A program made the translations under genes and the position numbers. Of a stretch of DNA of 64,000 nucleotides, positions 35,711-50,573 are shown piece after piece; the stretch's first letter is position 1, and every line of letters begins with the position of its first letter. The stretch comes from Vishniacozyma victoriae (lineage: Eukaryota > Basidiomycota > Tremellomycetes > Tremellales > Bulleribasidiaceae). The stretch covers positions 62,001 through 126,000 of the forward strand of contig JADPYG010000004.1 of NCBI GenBank assembly GCA_017654735.1. Reading direction: 5' to 3'. The notes beneath the pieces are model-generated. The model worked only from the letters and a program-made list of their open reading frames with translations, made no database searches and was not told the origin of the DNA.

Positions 35711-37048
35711 TCAGAATCCCGCACCATACTTCATATCTGTCTCATCAGCTCAGCAAAATCCACATGCGCAAGCGTACCAGACCTTCCCTGACCAGCTCTC
35801 AATCCTTGAAACCTCCTTTGCTGAGCAGCTTGGATCTTACTGACAGGCGTACCGCCCGGGTACGGATTATATCGATTAGGGGTAGGGACGAAAGGTTGTG
35901 GATGGTTCCTTGATGGAGTACCTGCGTGGGACTATCGTCAGCTGTGATTGAGAGGTGACATACCGTAGGAATAGGCGGTCGGAGGTTGATTGGTACAGCC
36001 GAAAGGGGTTGTATCTCGTGAGAGAGGAGGGTTTTTCTTTTTATCTGTTGATCAGCTTGTCGGTCTCGCCCGGGCGAACGAAGCTGTACTGACTTTATCG
36101 AAGTTCCCTCGTAGCTTTGACATTTCCCGATCTTTATCCCTTGATTCTTGGAGTACATTCTGATTTGTTCGGGAGGTATTGTACAGTTGTTCTTCGAGTT
36201 CTGATTGTCAGCTCAGGCGTAACAAGGACCTTTGAGCTCACCTTTATTTCTACGCTGGGTATCTGATCTCAGCGAGATCGTGATTGTCACTCACTGCTTA
36301 ATTCTCCTCGTACTACTTATCAGCTTACATCTCGCTAAGGGAGAGGCCAGCTTACCGAAATTCAGTTCCTGTTCCAGCTTGTTCACCTGATCCTTCGAGT
36401 TCTTGAGTAAGATAGATTGGAAAGAACTACTCATCAGCTTGTTATCCTGAAACGTCAATGCAAGCTGACCTCTCTTGACTAGTCTGATATGTCCAGAAAC
36501 CCATCGCCCTGTCTATCAGCTTTCACCGACAACTGAGGCATAAAGCTGACCTAGATGCAATCTCCAGGACAACGGAAGGAGTAAGTCCAGCCAATACAGA
36601 CTGACTATCAGCTCTTCTGTGAGTGCAGGTCAGCTGAGACTTACTGATTTATAATCGGTCGAAGGATTAAGGCAGGATATCAAAGTATCAGCATGATTCA
36701 CGAGGGGTAGCTTACGACTATATCATCCCTGTTCATCAGCTCACGCTCTGGAAAGGGCGACATAGCTTACTGCTCTGATAAGACCTGATCACAAGCTGGA
36801 CAAATCTGTTCCTGCCCAAAAAGATCATTTGCACATCCGACTACCTCTCAGCATCCATATCCTACTTGCTTCCTTATTCTGACGGCGACCGCGACATACT
36901 GCAAAACACATCTACAGGTCAGCTTACCAGACCCCCCAGGTCAAACAGCTGACATACGAGAACAAGTAGTAACCACAGCTTTCCCGTCCGCAGCGACATA
37001 TCGCCTACATTTAAGGTTATTACACCTCAATTCATTTTCGCCTTGCAT
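35711..37048 (-). CDS. HEI10: HEI10/Zip3-type RING protein, meiotic crossover factor
   Basis: The exon chain on the minus strand is 36958-37048, 36900-36911, 36771-36840, 36716-36728, 36645-36680, 36551-36600, 36470-36508, 36356-36426, 36295-36312, 36242-36262, 36094-36200, 35964-36036 and 35731-35921. That reading ends at 35731 and gives 263 residues. A further plausible intron inside the last exon would move the stop to 35711. HEI10 proteins are ubiquitin/SUMO ligases that mark crossover sites in meiosis. The RING has Cys9, Cys14, Cys29, His31, Cys34, Cys37, Cys48 and Cys51. Then come LNPSTDYKS, SVLAGLTPSVVLEIASRAMG and FWTYQ, which match HEI10, a coiled coil (about 145-200) and a basic tail. 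Four exons are 12-21 bases. The fourth intron appears to end in TG rather than AG. Confidence 0.83.
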
Positions 37049-37567
37049 CACGAGGAAACGTAGCGAGTGAGTCGTCAGGATATGAAGGTGGGTAGGTGGA
37101 GACTGAGATGTGTTCAAGAAATAAGTGATTAGTACAGATGAGTGAGAGAGTGTGTGTTTGACTGATTGACCAAAGGATGTTGAATCAAAGGAGGTCTGTG
37201 CGGAGAGTGGCGAAAAGATAAGTCGGTCGCGTGCCCCTTGCTGGTGTACTCTATTTCTGCAGCCGCGATTGCTTGTCTTGCTCATCACGCTTTAGCCTCT
37301 GTTGGACCCCGTTCTTTCACGGACGAGCACATGGGAGACTACGGCGAAGGTCTTCTGTGTAGTTGTTACGGCTATCGCGACTTCGTCTTGTATACCGCAC
37401 ATTCCTCAAGTCATGGTCAGTTCACGCCAGGCGATAACCGCGCCCCCTTTTCCGCAACGAAAAACTGCATCTCTAAGAATCCTATAGCTACTAAACCAAT
37501 AACGAGTCACAATATCTAAACCATACAATCTTCAACAATCCTCTATCCAATACACCCAGCAAGCAGC
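37049..37567. other. Intergenic, tandem minus-strand genes
   Basis: Promoter of HEI10 and 3' flank of the aminotransferase. A plus-strand ORF at 37238-37519 begins with a signal-like stretch but has no ATG and is not supported. Confidence 0.5.
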
Positions 37568-39576
37568 TTAGACCTTGAAGAACCTAGTCAAGACTTTCGA
37601 GAAGGTGGTAATCGCTTCCCGAGTCTGTTCGTAGGTGGTGGTAGAATATGCCAATCTGAAATAACCGACTCCGTCACCTCCGATCGCATGTTCACCATGA
37701 GCGTCGAATGCCCATCCAGGTGCAAAGAGAACCTGCCTATCAGTATTATGTTGTAAGATGGAGGAGGGAGGGACGTACAAGGTTATCAGCTAGTTCATGC
37801 CATAATTTCTCCATCAACACCCTTGTCGCATCCTCGCCCTTTGTCTGTAACTGCCTGTAATCGGGATGTTGATCCACATGAATAGCTAGCCAGACAAACA
37901 TCCCCGCAGTAGGTGGAATGAACGAAACAAGCGCAGGACCATGAGCATTCTCCAATCCCCTCTTCTCATCCCACCTTTTGATACCAGCAGTAGGCTTGGC
38001 ATAACAAGTAACACCCCTTCCTAGACCCTCAAATACTTCTCTGACATATTGGTTCGATACGACTCCGTTTGTGTTTTCTTCGAATTCGATATGGAAAACA
38101 TCCTCGAAGGTGTCGCATAGCCAGTTTCGACGCATCTTGTATAATGCCTTGATACCTCGCAACCAACGGATGTAGCCGTCGAAAGTGTATTTGTTGAGCA
38201 TTGCTGTGGTCATTGCGGTGACGAAACCGGATGGGGCTTGGGTGCAGGATTCGGTGGCTCGGGTAAGACGTTCGATGAATAGGGGAGAGGAGGTGAACCA
38301 TCCAAGTCGGGATCCGGGGCAAGATGTCTTGGAGAAGGTCTAACAGTCAGCGTGAGCTCATGACAGAGGTGCTATGGGTGAATGGTCGACTAGGAGAGTC
38401 GCAGTCTGCAGACATAGGCTCTGGATACCTGATGAAAAGGCGTTCACTCGTTGTCATGAGGCGCCAGGATGATGTTGATGGTAGATAACGATAAGAGGAA
38501 TCACTTACATCCATTCGAATGACTCGGCCCTCGTAATCGACAGTCAAGAAAGTAGGGGGTAAAGCCTTCAAGAAAGCTTCATTTCCATCTTTACCTTCCG
38601 ACTTTTCCAACTCCTCCTGCCTCTTTGCGAGGACGGATTGTTGAGATTGATGCTTTTGGGGAGTCCATTTACCAGCAAAGAGGCAGTAGTATGGTTCGTC
38701 CTCGCAGATGATTACATCTATTCGTTAGTGGAGATACTAGAGATAGAGGGGACGGGACATACCGTATTTCCTGCAGACTTCGTAGATCTCCTTCTTTCTC
38801 TTTTCCAGCATTGTTGCTCCGGTAGGATTTTGGCCAGTAGGGATGGTGTAGAATACATGAGGCCTCTTCTTTCCCCTCTTCTCCTCATCCCATTCTCCCA
38901 AGACCTTGTCCATGTGCGAGGGTAGAACACCCTCACCATCCATCTTGATAGCTACCATCTCACATCCCAATGGCAAGAAAGCATTCTCTGCTCCCGGGTA
39001 TGTCCATTCCTCAACCAAGACTGCATCTCCCTTTTCCATAAGCAAGCCTACGATCTTGGCCCATCCATCTGTATTTCCTACATTCAAGAGAACATCCCAA
39101 TCGCCATAAGCGGGTTTGTAGACTGTCTCGACGTATTTCCTTAGGAACAAGGGGAGGGCGGGTGGACCAGTAGCAGCTTGATACTGGAGTGAAGTAGCAA
39201 GTTGAAGATCGGTAGGTTTAGCATCTTTAACGTATTTCGGTACCGAAATCGTTTCCAGTTTCTTACTTCCAAACAACCACTCCATTAATGAAGTCGATTG
39301 TTTCTTTGGTACTCGAGAATTATCGAGGGGTACATGATCGACAGGAAGGATTTCCGCCGATAAGGATTCGAATGGGAAATATTGTGGAGATGGGATACCT
39401 CCTGCCATTGGGATCATTCCGGGGACAGCGGCATATTGGTACAAGTCCTTCAAGGAGCTGATGACCCTGTTCTTAGCAAGGTCACTGAGGTGATGAGATA
39501 GATCGATGGCGTTGGGAAGGCTGGATCGGGTGGAGGATTGGGTGGGATCGGTGGGGATTGCGTGAGCGGAATCCAT
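37568..39576 (-). CDS. ARO8: Aro8-type aromatic / 2-aminoadipate aminotransferase
   Basis: Exons, complement of 37568-37732, 37779-38339, 38509-38717 and 38763-39576, give 582 residues. This is a fold-type I PLP enzyme that moves amino groups between aromatic amino acids or 2-aminoadipate and 2-oxo acids in the cytosol. Visible features are AGGIPSPQYFPF, the substrate/PLP loop NVGNTDGWAKIV, TIPTGQNPTGAT, CEDEPYY, the PLP lysine Lys345 in DTFSKTSCPGSRLGW, and the C-terminal ANDYFRLAYS-like GVGYFRLAYSTTT block with the substrate-binding Arg. It is somewhat longer than yeast Aro8 (500 residues), mainly by an N-terminal leader and a charged insert near 310. Intron 2 is 169 bases, long for this locus. 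Confidence 0.9.
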
Positions 39577-42195
<2,619 letters not shown>

Positions 42196-42436
42196 GGGCT
42201 AGTGTATGTTGTGCTACGAAATTGTCGATTCGAACTATCATACATATTAGTTATTTCATGTTCATGTTCATGTATTAGTATTACTCTGAATGCCTGGTAC
42301 GAGAATCGGGTATTGGTTCTTTGCCGAGGAAGTTGATTGATTCAACATTTTCAGTGATTGTACCTACCTTTGACCTACTCCCCACTCATTCGGCGTCGAC
42401 AGCAGACTTTATCGGAGCGAGTAGGAGCAAGACGGG

Positions 42437-44777
42437 ATGTCGTCCTACATATCTCGTGTCTTTGCACGACCTCACCCCACGCAAGAAAGTACCCCGCCCA
42501 GACCGATCAATGACCGAGAGCCCGAGCTCGACCATGATCAAAACCATCAGAATCACACCACCCCTGCTCCCACAGCTCCAGCAGCTGACACTCGAGCTCC
42601 CAATACCCATGCAACAATCGATCCATCATCAAGAGCTACTCAGGTCACCATTGATAAACCATCAGAAGATCAATTCCAAATAATGCTCTCCTCAATCCTC
42701 ACTCAAAATTCAAATCTCCTAGCTCAAAATACCGAACAAGCTCGAGTGATCGATAGATTATCAATATGTCTATCAGAGGCAGAAGCGGGTCAGAAGGAAT
42801 TGAGAGAAGAAATGAGAGGAATGTTTAGGGGTATAATGGATATTCTGGGTGGATTGAAATCTACACCTGCTCCGAGTGGGAGTGGGGGTGCTGGAACACC
42901 AGTTTCGTCTGGTTCTGATGTTGTTCCCTCCATCACTCAAGTAAGGGACGAGTTTAGGGAGTTGATCATTCAGGACCAGGACCAGGATCAAGGGAATGTA
43001 TTTGATGGGGAAACTTCACGGGAAGGGTATTGGAGTCGTGAGAAGGGCAAGCAGAAGGATGTTCAAGGTGTTGATCCGAATGTATTTCAACGACGAACTT
43101 TCGCTTCACTCGATACCCCTACCGACCGAGGAAATAATGGGCAAGCGATTGATATGGACGTATGGAACAACAATGGCGAACGAGGAGACGTTATGCTGAA
43201 TTCCAACATCAGGCCTCATAGGCGTCAATCGTATGTCCGCCCGCGATATCGCACTGATAAGCAGTACAGTCGAAGGAATGACCAATACCCAATTATCCGC
43301 TATCGCCCAGCAAGTAATCGATATGCAAGATGAAGAAGATGAGGTACCACCACCACGCATCGGTTCTTCCGCTGTAGATGAAGACCCAACCACACCAACC
43401 AGAGAATCGAGTCGGCCCATCCGTCAATCAGCCTCTCACAGGAAATCTTCTTCCCTACTCCCAGATCAGGAGGAATCGAACAAGAAGCCAAAATCCGAAG
43501 GGCAAAAAAAGGCGAGAGCAAGCAGTAGTACTGCAGCGACAAAAGCAAGCTCAGGTCCAGGAAGGGGAAAACGAACCACTCCCAAATCCAAACCGAAGAA
43601 GATAGTGCCAAAAGTGAAGAGACAGAGGACATTCAATGGGAGGGTCTCAATGACTGCTAGACCCCTAGGACGGGGCGATGGACAGAAACGAGGCGAGGGA
43701 ATATGGCCGGAGAAAGGGCAGAATACAGTCAAGGGGAACATGGTGAGTACTCTACTTTACTCCTTGCATGACAATATTGATGAGCATAGCAGGAAATCGT
43801 TTGCGACATCGTAAGTCAATATGAATCATCCAATCTTGACTTTGGTAGCTGACGATAGTGTAATGGCCGGTATGCTTTCCATCGTATACAATAGCCGAGG
43901 CTAATAATAGGGTCCACTGGGCATGTGCAGGTCTAGAAGACAACTCGGTCGCTCCGGATGAATGGGAATGTCCAGATTGTGAGGAAAAGATTGAGCAAGG
44001 TACGCCTCCCACCTCTTCATATCATGAAGTATGTACTGATATCAGGCGAATCAAAAGACTCAATCGAAAGAGCTCCACAAACCCACTGCGTTCGACCAAC
44101 TTGTATCCTCAGGTCCGTTCCCCCTTTTCTCAGATAATAAATACTGATGAGTAGGGAAAAGAAAAAGATTGTGATGAAAGAAGGTGATGCCGATCAATTC
44201 TACGTTGAGAAATATATCGGGTACGTCTTTGCCTGTTACAAGCCACGACACCTCTCAACCTCTGTCACGGATGAGATTGACTTGAGTATCAAGCTAACGA
44301 TCAGCCGGAGAGCAGTGGGTAGAAGACCCGATGGAACGTCTAGGGTATTCGAATATCTCGTCAAATGGCTACAATGGCCTACGGATACTTCTACCTGGTA
44401 TGTTCCCTTTACCCCTCCTTCAATATGGCCTCTCCCTCCTACACCGAGTACCCCTCTATCTTATCCTGAGTGACCGCTCGCTCCTATTGATGCGACCAAC
44501 AAGACTCAAAGCTGACATCATTAGGGAACACGAGAATCAATGGCCAGTCAACAATCATTACGCAGACGACTTCATAGCCGAATGCGAATTGTATACTGTC
44601 AATACCAAGAAACGAGTCGCTTTATTACCAGAAGCTCTGAGGTGGTTTGATGAGGATGGGGAGCTGATTGAGACGATTGTCAACTCGGATGATGAAGGGG
44701 AGGAGGAGGATGATGATGATGATGAGCAGCCTGGAGTGGGTGGTGAACACCGGGGGATAGGAGTAGGGTTCTTTTAG
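42437..44777 (+). CDS. Coiled-coil / PHD-like / chromodomain protein B
   Basis: Nine exons, 42437-43230, 43265-43742, 43793-43810, 43859-43869, 43911-43999, 44046-44112, 44155-44220, 44305-44397 and 44525-44777, give 622 residues. A coiled coil (about 85-135) follows a Pro/Ala-rich start. A basic region (TTPKSKPKKIVPKVKRQRTF) and a zinc segment with Cys428, Cys431, His436, Cys439, Cys454 and Cys457 (HWACAGL, EWECPDC) come next. A chromodomain follows (RVFEYLVKWLQWPTDTSTWE), then an acidic tail. Like protein A, it lacks the first CxxC of a PHD finger. The 11-base and 66-base exons have the same length and phase as in gene A, which shows common descent. The first intron would be only 34 bases. 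Likely a chromatin reader; its partner is unknown. Confidence 0.85.
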
Positions 44778-44964
44778 TGTAGACTGAACTCAGCCTTGAT
44801 GCCTTTCTTTCCTTACTATAATGGAATTGCTTTTGCTTGTAATAAAACAAACCGATAGATTACTTCTTGTATTTGCCAATCCACGAATCATGCAATTCCA
44901 ATCGTTATTGCATATGCACGTGGTCTAATCATCTACATCTCTAACCTCGAAGAGCATCATCGGC

Positions 44965-47900
44965 TCAAGGTAAGACCAAGATACTAGCACCCCCAATCTC
45001 TACCCTCTCCCCGCCACGTCCAAGAATAACAACATCCAATTCCTCCCTTTCATCCCCTTCTCCCTCCCATAATCGGACCTTAGGCAACTCAACAGCTCCA
45101 GTACTACCAGTAGGAACTACTTCAAGTCCAATACTCCACCCCTGGCCAGGAGCGAGGGGGGGTACGTGTACAGATTTTGGACCTTGCCAGATAAAGTTTG
45201 AAGAGGGATCTAATGTAATGGCGAGCTGAGTGGCTGTTGCTGATGGGTGTGCGTTGGATATTGATAGTGATATTGTTGTGGGATAATTGAGCCGGGCGGT
45301 AGGTGAAGGAGTGAGATGGGCTGTAATGAAACTATCCTGTGGGGGTAGGAGGAGAGGTGGGATAGGGAGATGGGTCGTGGTGAATGAGGAGGATTTATTA
45401 CTGATTGTTAGCTTGTGATATGCAAATGACACTGGAGAAGAATCACCTTCTCCATTTGATGACGATATAAGCGGAAGGATCGGTAGAAGGTCCAAGGATC
45501 GTCGTTGATGCTCGACGACTGGGAACCAAGGCGAATTTGGTAGCTAGCGAATAAACAGTACCTTCATTCCAATCTACAATCAGCCCCATCAATGAGTCCA
45601 ACATACCCTGAGGGAACTTCTCCCCTTGGTTGGTAAGAGAAGAAGTAAGTAGCATAACACTCTCATTCTACCATCAGCTTACTCCCGATCAGTCACTTAC
45701 CTTCGCTTCTATCTCTATTGAATCGACAGTCACGCCCCTTTGACCAGGGAGTGAGAGAAGACTCATCACGGTGCCCCAGCCTTCGACGCCATTACTCGAA
45801 GCTTTTGAAGCGTGCCTATACATCACCTGCGTTGATAATTCGAATGGATCCTCAACGTCCAATGTAAGGGTATGATTTACTTCCTCCACTCTTTCGGACT
45901 CATCATCGCCCAATGAAGCCAGTAGTGAAATATCAATCATCTTCGAGCCTGGAGACAAGGAGGTGATGTATACAGTCTTTTCGATACTTGAAGAGGGCTC
46001 GAGTGGGCCAAGGTTGATATCTTGTAAGAGAGATGTTGATTCTTGGTCCTCGTATGTTGCAGTGAGATCTGTCAATCAGCTTCGTAGCAGTGAATAGTGA
46101 TGAGAACATACCCAGCTCATCATCGTTTGGCGGTAAGAATACCGATAATCGCAGATAAATTTTCCGATCATCATCGTTCTTAATCTTGATGACCACAGGC
46201 ACTTGTTCGCCAACGTAGCCCGAACATTCAGCTATATCGAGTTCTACGGCCAAAGGACGGGGTTTGAAGCTTCCATCAGCTTTTTGTTACGAGGAGAAAG
46301 AAGGAGCTCACTTGACAGAAGATGCCAATTCGTTGACCGGAATCACAGCTCCTTTTGCAGTATACCAACAAGCTTGCTCTTGAAGTGGTAAAGAAAGTTG
46401 GAACGTCCATTTGTCATGTTTCAAGTTCAACTTGATATTCTCGATCTATCATCAGCTCACTTTCCGACGATCACTAGATGACATACCTTGACTTCTCCCT
46501 CCAGATCACTCTGTATCATACCATTCAGGACCACTGTCTGACCAGGGGACCATCGCAAAGCACCAGTAGCTGTAATTACTTCATCTTCATGTATCAACCC
46601 CAAATCTATTATTGATGCCACATCACCATCACCGGAGTGGAGGGTACAAGACGGTCGATTGTCCGAGAATGTAATTTGGATAGATGAGAAATCGAGGTCG
46701 GAGATGTAGACGTTTTCATTGCATTCAAAAGTGACTTGGAATGGGATCTGCCCGCCTAGTTCAGCTTCAGATGTCCAAAATGCGGTAGTGGTGTTCACTA
46801 CCATCAGCTCGTTGTTGGGGATTTAGACTTACAGATCGCGGAATCGAGGTCCATCTGAACGACGATGGGGTCGCTGGAAGATGGCTGGGTAGTCTTGAGT
46901 AGTGACAAAAAGTCATCTTGTAGGCCCACCCTGTCTTCTCCTTCAACACCGCTTTCTGCTCATTAGCTTTGTGCATAGTAGGAAACATAAGCTTACTCGG
47001 AGACATCATTTCCAGCAAGAGTTTGGCGGCTGTTTCCACATTCCCAGAACTCTGAGCACATTTGTACCATAATCCCCTAATCTGCCTGACTACGGGTGAC
47101 CATCTATCTTGTTGGAATGTAGGAGAGATACGATCAAAGAACCTATCGCGTCAGCGAGACTTCAATCAGGAGGGGAAGGAGAAGAGGAGACTGACCTCAT
47201 TGCTAGATCGTATTGTGACGACGCGCAATACGTTTCTGCTATACGGAAAGCTACCAGTAAAGCAACCCTGGTGTGACCTAACGATTCCTCTTTCAGCAAC
47301 TGGTACGCCTTTGTATACAGCTAAATCATCAGCTCAGACCAGGGGTCGAAAGGGGACCCACCTCGATAGCAAGTTCCGAATGATCAACCTTTTTCTCATT
47401 GGCAAACCCCGGCGCCATTGAAATATGCCCTCCAGCCTCTGACTCTCTCGCATCCTCCTCCACAGCGAGCGCTTCATCAAACCTCAACTTCCGCTGGAGG
47501 GTGCAATCAGCAGCAGCATAATAATAATAAGCAGGCTGCTGTAACACTTGTAGTGGATTCACACTGGACACTGGTGTTGCAAAGAATTCCAGACTTGGTG
47601 TGACACCGACTGGAGGCGCTGTTGGGAGTGAAGGTGGGGAAGGGTAGGGTATACGTAGATTATCGGCTTGTGCCATTTCGAGAAGTTCGGCGAATATACG
47701 ATATTGACGAGAGAGGGATGACCAATATTCGAATGTTTCTTCTCCTATTCCCCATCCGCGAGAGAGATCTCCGAAGCGTTTTAGGTGGACGTGGAATGGT
47801 GTAAGGACTTTGGGTGCTTCGGAAGAGTAGAGGAGTAGGCGACATATCTGCGAGTCAGTGAGAACGCGGAAATGTTTTCAAGAGGAAATGAGAGGGTGTA

Positions 47901-49350
47901 AGGGAGAGGTGTAAGAAAGGTGACATACACGTATAGCAACGCAATCCGCTAGAACCTTTGCTTCTGCCCATCGTTTCGTCCGAGGTGGAAGGGTTTGGGT
48001 AGAACCAAACATTTTCGCCAGCTCATTCCAGCAATCCTCATAATGTCTATCATCAGCTCACATTCACGAATCAATAGTAATTGACTTACCGCCTAGCCTC
48101 GACCATCTCGCCTCTCAATTCCGCAAACCACCCAGCTTTCCAATCATATCTCACGGCCCACCCCTGTGATCCCAAAGTCTTTCCCGGAACACCCAACATA
48201 GCTCCACTACTGACACTAGGCAGTCTCACCCTCTTTCTCCGAACCTTTTTACCGTGGGCAGCATAATATTCCATTGCCGAATCGTATAAAGCGTCTTGTA
48301 GAGATTGTACGAAATCGGGAAGTTGATCTGCCGGAACGGGGGTTAAGACGAATAAGCTGGCTTTTGCACTTAAACTAGACGCTCTTCTCAAGTACGATAA
48401 TCGAGGATCCAGTACCGGTGAATCGAGTGCGGCAGCACTAGCCATCAAGACCACTGTTAATTTGATCCCTCGTTCACCTAGCCTGCGGCGACGATCTACG
48501 ATTTCTTTGACTAGTGAATCGTCCATTTCCTTTTCTTTTTCTTGTAATGCCTCGGTTGAGAGGGAGTCGGGATCGGGGCATTCCCAAAGACGAAGAAAGA
48601 GGACAAATACGGATGGAGTGAATTCTGAATGTTTCCGGACCCACATTGGGGTTATTAGACCGTCGGGGTAGGTGGGCGAGGAGATAGTGAGCGGTGAGAG
48701 GGGAGAATGAGATGGGGCTGGTTGGTCCGGGTTAGTCGTGGGTGGGGGGACTTTACGAGCTGGTAGTCGGATACTCTAGCTATTAGCCTCTCCTTGACCC
48801 TTGTCCATAATCCCTCCTGCTCGCCGCTCTGACTGTACAGAAAGACATACCTTATCCACAAGCATAATCCTAAAATCCTTCCTCTCGCCCTCTGGAATCC
48901 AAACCTTTGCACTCCCACTCTTAGCTTCCAACGCCCCTTTCAAATCAGAAACGAGTTTATCAAAATCCCTATCCTTTTCATCCTTTTCCTCCTCCTTCGA
49001 GATCGTCGGAGCTGTCGGCGTAGCTTCTGATCCAGGTGAAGTTAGAGGAGGTGGTGATTTTGGTAATTCCCTCTGTCGGGCTGAAGGTGAAGTCAAGGGA
49101 GTAATGGAATTTAAAGCTGTAGATTGACTTGGGTCCAGGTATGTCGATCCAGAACCTGAACCAGATCCAGAAGCAGGAGGGCGAGAAGCATCGGATGGCC
49201 GTCTAGATGAGCCTGGTTGAGCTGTACTCCCACTCCTGTCCCTGGAGGGAGTGAGACCCGCAACGAACATTAGAGGTTGCGGGTGGGCTAAGAACTTCTC
49301 GTCAGCTCTAGAATGGCGTGCATACTCACTTGTGGTGGATAGGAATTCAT
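44965..49350 (-). CDS. TRAPPC11: TRAPPC11 (Foie gras / gryzun) trafficking subunit
   Basis: Fifteen exons, complement of 44965-45400, 45447-45573, 45607-45667, 45701-46068, 46112-46269, 46312-46445, 46487-46797, 46833-46955, 46997-47142, 47196-47320, 47362-47847, 47929-48046, 48090-48775, 48851-49294 and 49330-49350, give 1247 residues. TRAPPC11 belongs to TRAPP III in animals and many fungi and acts in ER-Golgi and autophagy traffic. Diagnostic parts are FLAHPQPLMFVAGL after a seven-codon first exon, the Foie-gras domain with YDWKAGWFAELRGEMVEA and LARVAE-type helices (RVALLVAFRIAETYCASSQY), and C-terminal gryzun beta domains (VPVVIKIKNDDDRKIYLRLS, FELSTQVMYR, FIWQGPKSVHVPPLAPGQ). A disordered Ser/Pro stretch follows the N-terminus. 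Confidence 0.9.
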
Positions 49351-49568
49351 TCTTGATCACTCGGACACAGCCCTCTGTCTTGTTAAGACGACCTTGCTAG
49401 ATGAATGAGATAGAGTCGAGTGATAGGTGGGGAAAAGACAATGATACAGTAACGTGGAAATGACGTCTTGACGTGTCGTGGTGGAACTCGGCAAGACGAT
49501 TCATTGTCCTCTATCTTTCATCAATTGCTTTTCACCTTCGCGCATAGGATCATTCAGATACAAGCTAT

Positions 49569-50240
49569 ATGACAGACAATATCGAACTTAAACCAATGGG
49601 TAAATCAGCGCCTTCTACACCACCTCGACATCCCGAGTCCTCTTCACTCCACTCTTCATTCAAGGCTGCCGAGGAAAAAGCTAGGGCTGCTGTGCATTTA
49701 CAAGAAGGTAATTTAGATGCTGTCTCAATCTACGGTCTAGCCGTTTCTGCATGGTATGACTATTTCTCATACTCAAGGGATGAAGAAGGGAGGCTGACAA
49801 TCAGGTTCGCAGCACTAGCGCTCCCATTACTATTATTCCCAAGGATCATCCTGTTCTTCGCCCAAAATCCCGCTTCACCCCACGTAACAACCTCCTCGGC
49901 CGATCATTACGATACTTTCACCCCTCTCGAATCTTTCTTGATCCAAATCCTCTGCCTAGGATTATTCACTCTAGCTCTATCATCCCTCCTAATCCTCGCT
50001 CCCGCATATCATCCTCCTTCCGTAAACCCCTCCCGAAAACCTCTACTTGGATTGATGGTTGCGCTCACGACTTTGAGTGCATTGTTGGGTTGGAATACTA
50101 GTGCTATTGGAGGGTTAGGGACGGTTATTGGATTGGGAAATACGATTGTTGCGGGTTGGGGATGGTGGGTGGTTATGTTTGGAGAAATGAAATTTGGGGA
50201 GAAGAGGAGTAAGATGCCTGATAGGTTAAAGAAATTGTAG
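49569..50240 (+). CDS. Unknown small multi-span membrane protein
   Basis: The open frame codes for 223 residues. A standard intron at 49754-49804 (51 bases, GCTGAC branch, CAG end) is a multiple of three; removing it gives 206 residues and joins SAW directly to the hydrophobic FAALALPLLLFPRIILFF, which I favour. Hydrophobic segments follow at TPLESFLIQILCLGLFTLAL, LLGLMVALTTLSALLGW and GTVIGLGNTIVAGWGWW, so four spans are likely. A Thr/Ser/Pro-rich N-terminus and a basic tail (KRSKMPDRLKKL) flank them. The YDTFTPLESFL block looks conserved among fungal proteins of unknown role. No enzyme motif seen. It is transcribed divergently from TRAPPC11 across about 220 bases. Confidence 0.75.
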   Translation: MTDNIELKPMGKSAPSTPPRHPESSSLHSSFKAAEEKARAAVHLQEGNLDAVSIYGLAVSAWYDYFSYSRDEEGRLTIRFAALALPLLLFPRIILFFAQNPASPHVTTSSADHYDTFTPLESFLIQILCLGLFTLALSSLLILAPAYHPPSVNPSRKPLLGLMVALTTLSALLGWNTSAIGGLGTVIGLGNTIVAGWGWWVVMFGEMKFGEKRSKMPDRLKKL

Positions 50241-50573
50241 GCAGGCGACGAAGGAGCCTTGCCGTAGAGTCGTAGAGTATGGCAGGCGACGAAGAGGCCC
50301 CGGGGTGAAGCTGTAGAGTATGTTTATGTTATGTTTAGAGTCAATGATGAAAGGTCAGAATTGTAGAAGAATGATACACGAATGCATGTATAGCGTGAAA
50401 ATATCTAAAATCAACAAATACAGTATTATACTTACTATATACCTCTAACACCAAGACATGCCTGAATCCCGTCATTGTCACCTCCTTTGAACCCTTGATT
50501 CTGCTCTCGCAACTCTTGAATCTCGAGCACACTGTCTACACTCCGCCCCCTAGCGCTACGCTCGCTTCACTCG
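50241..50573. other. Convergent intergenic with a short direct repeat
   Basis: GGCAGGCGACGAAG occurs at 50240 and again at 50281, each followed by a GTAGAGTATG phrase: a 41-base tandem duplication in the 3' flank. Nothing else is visible. Confidence 0.6.

Noticed and set aside
37238..37519. Plus-strand ORF with a signal-peptide-like start
   Set aside because: No ATG at the start, it lies in the HEI10 promoter, and codons after the first 25 residues look random.
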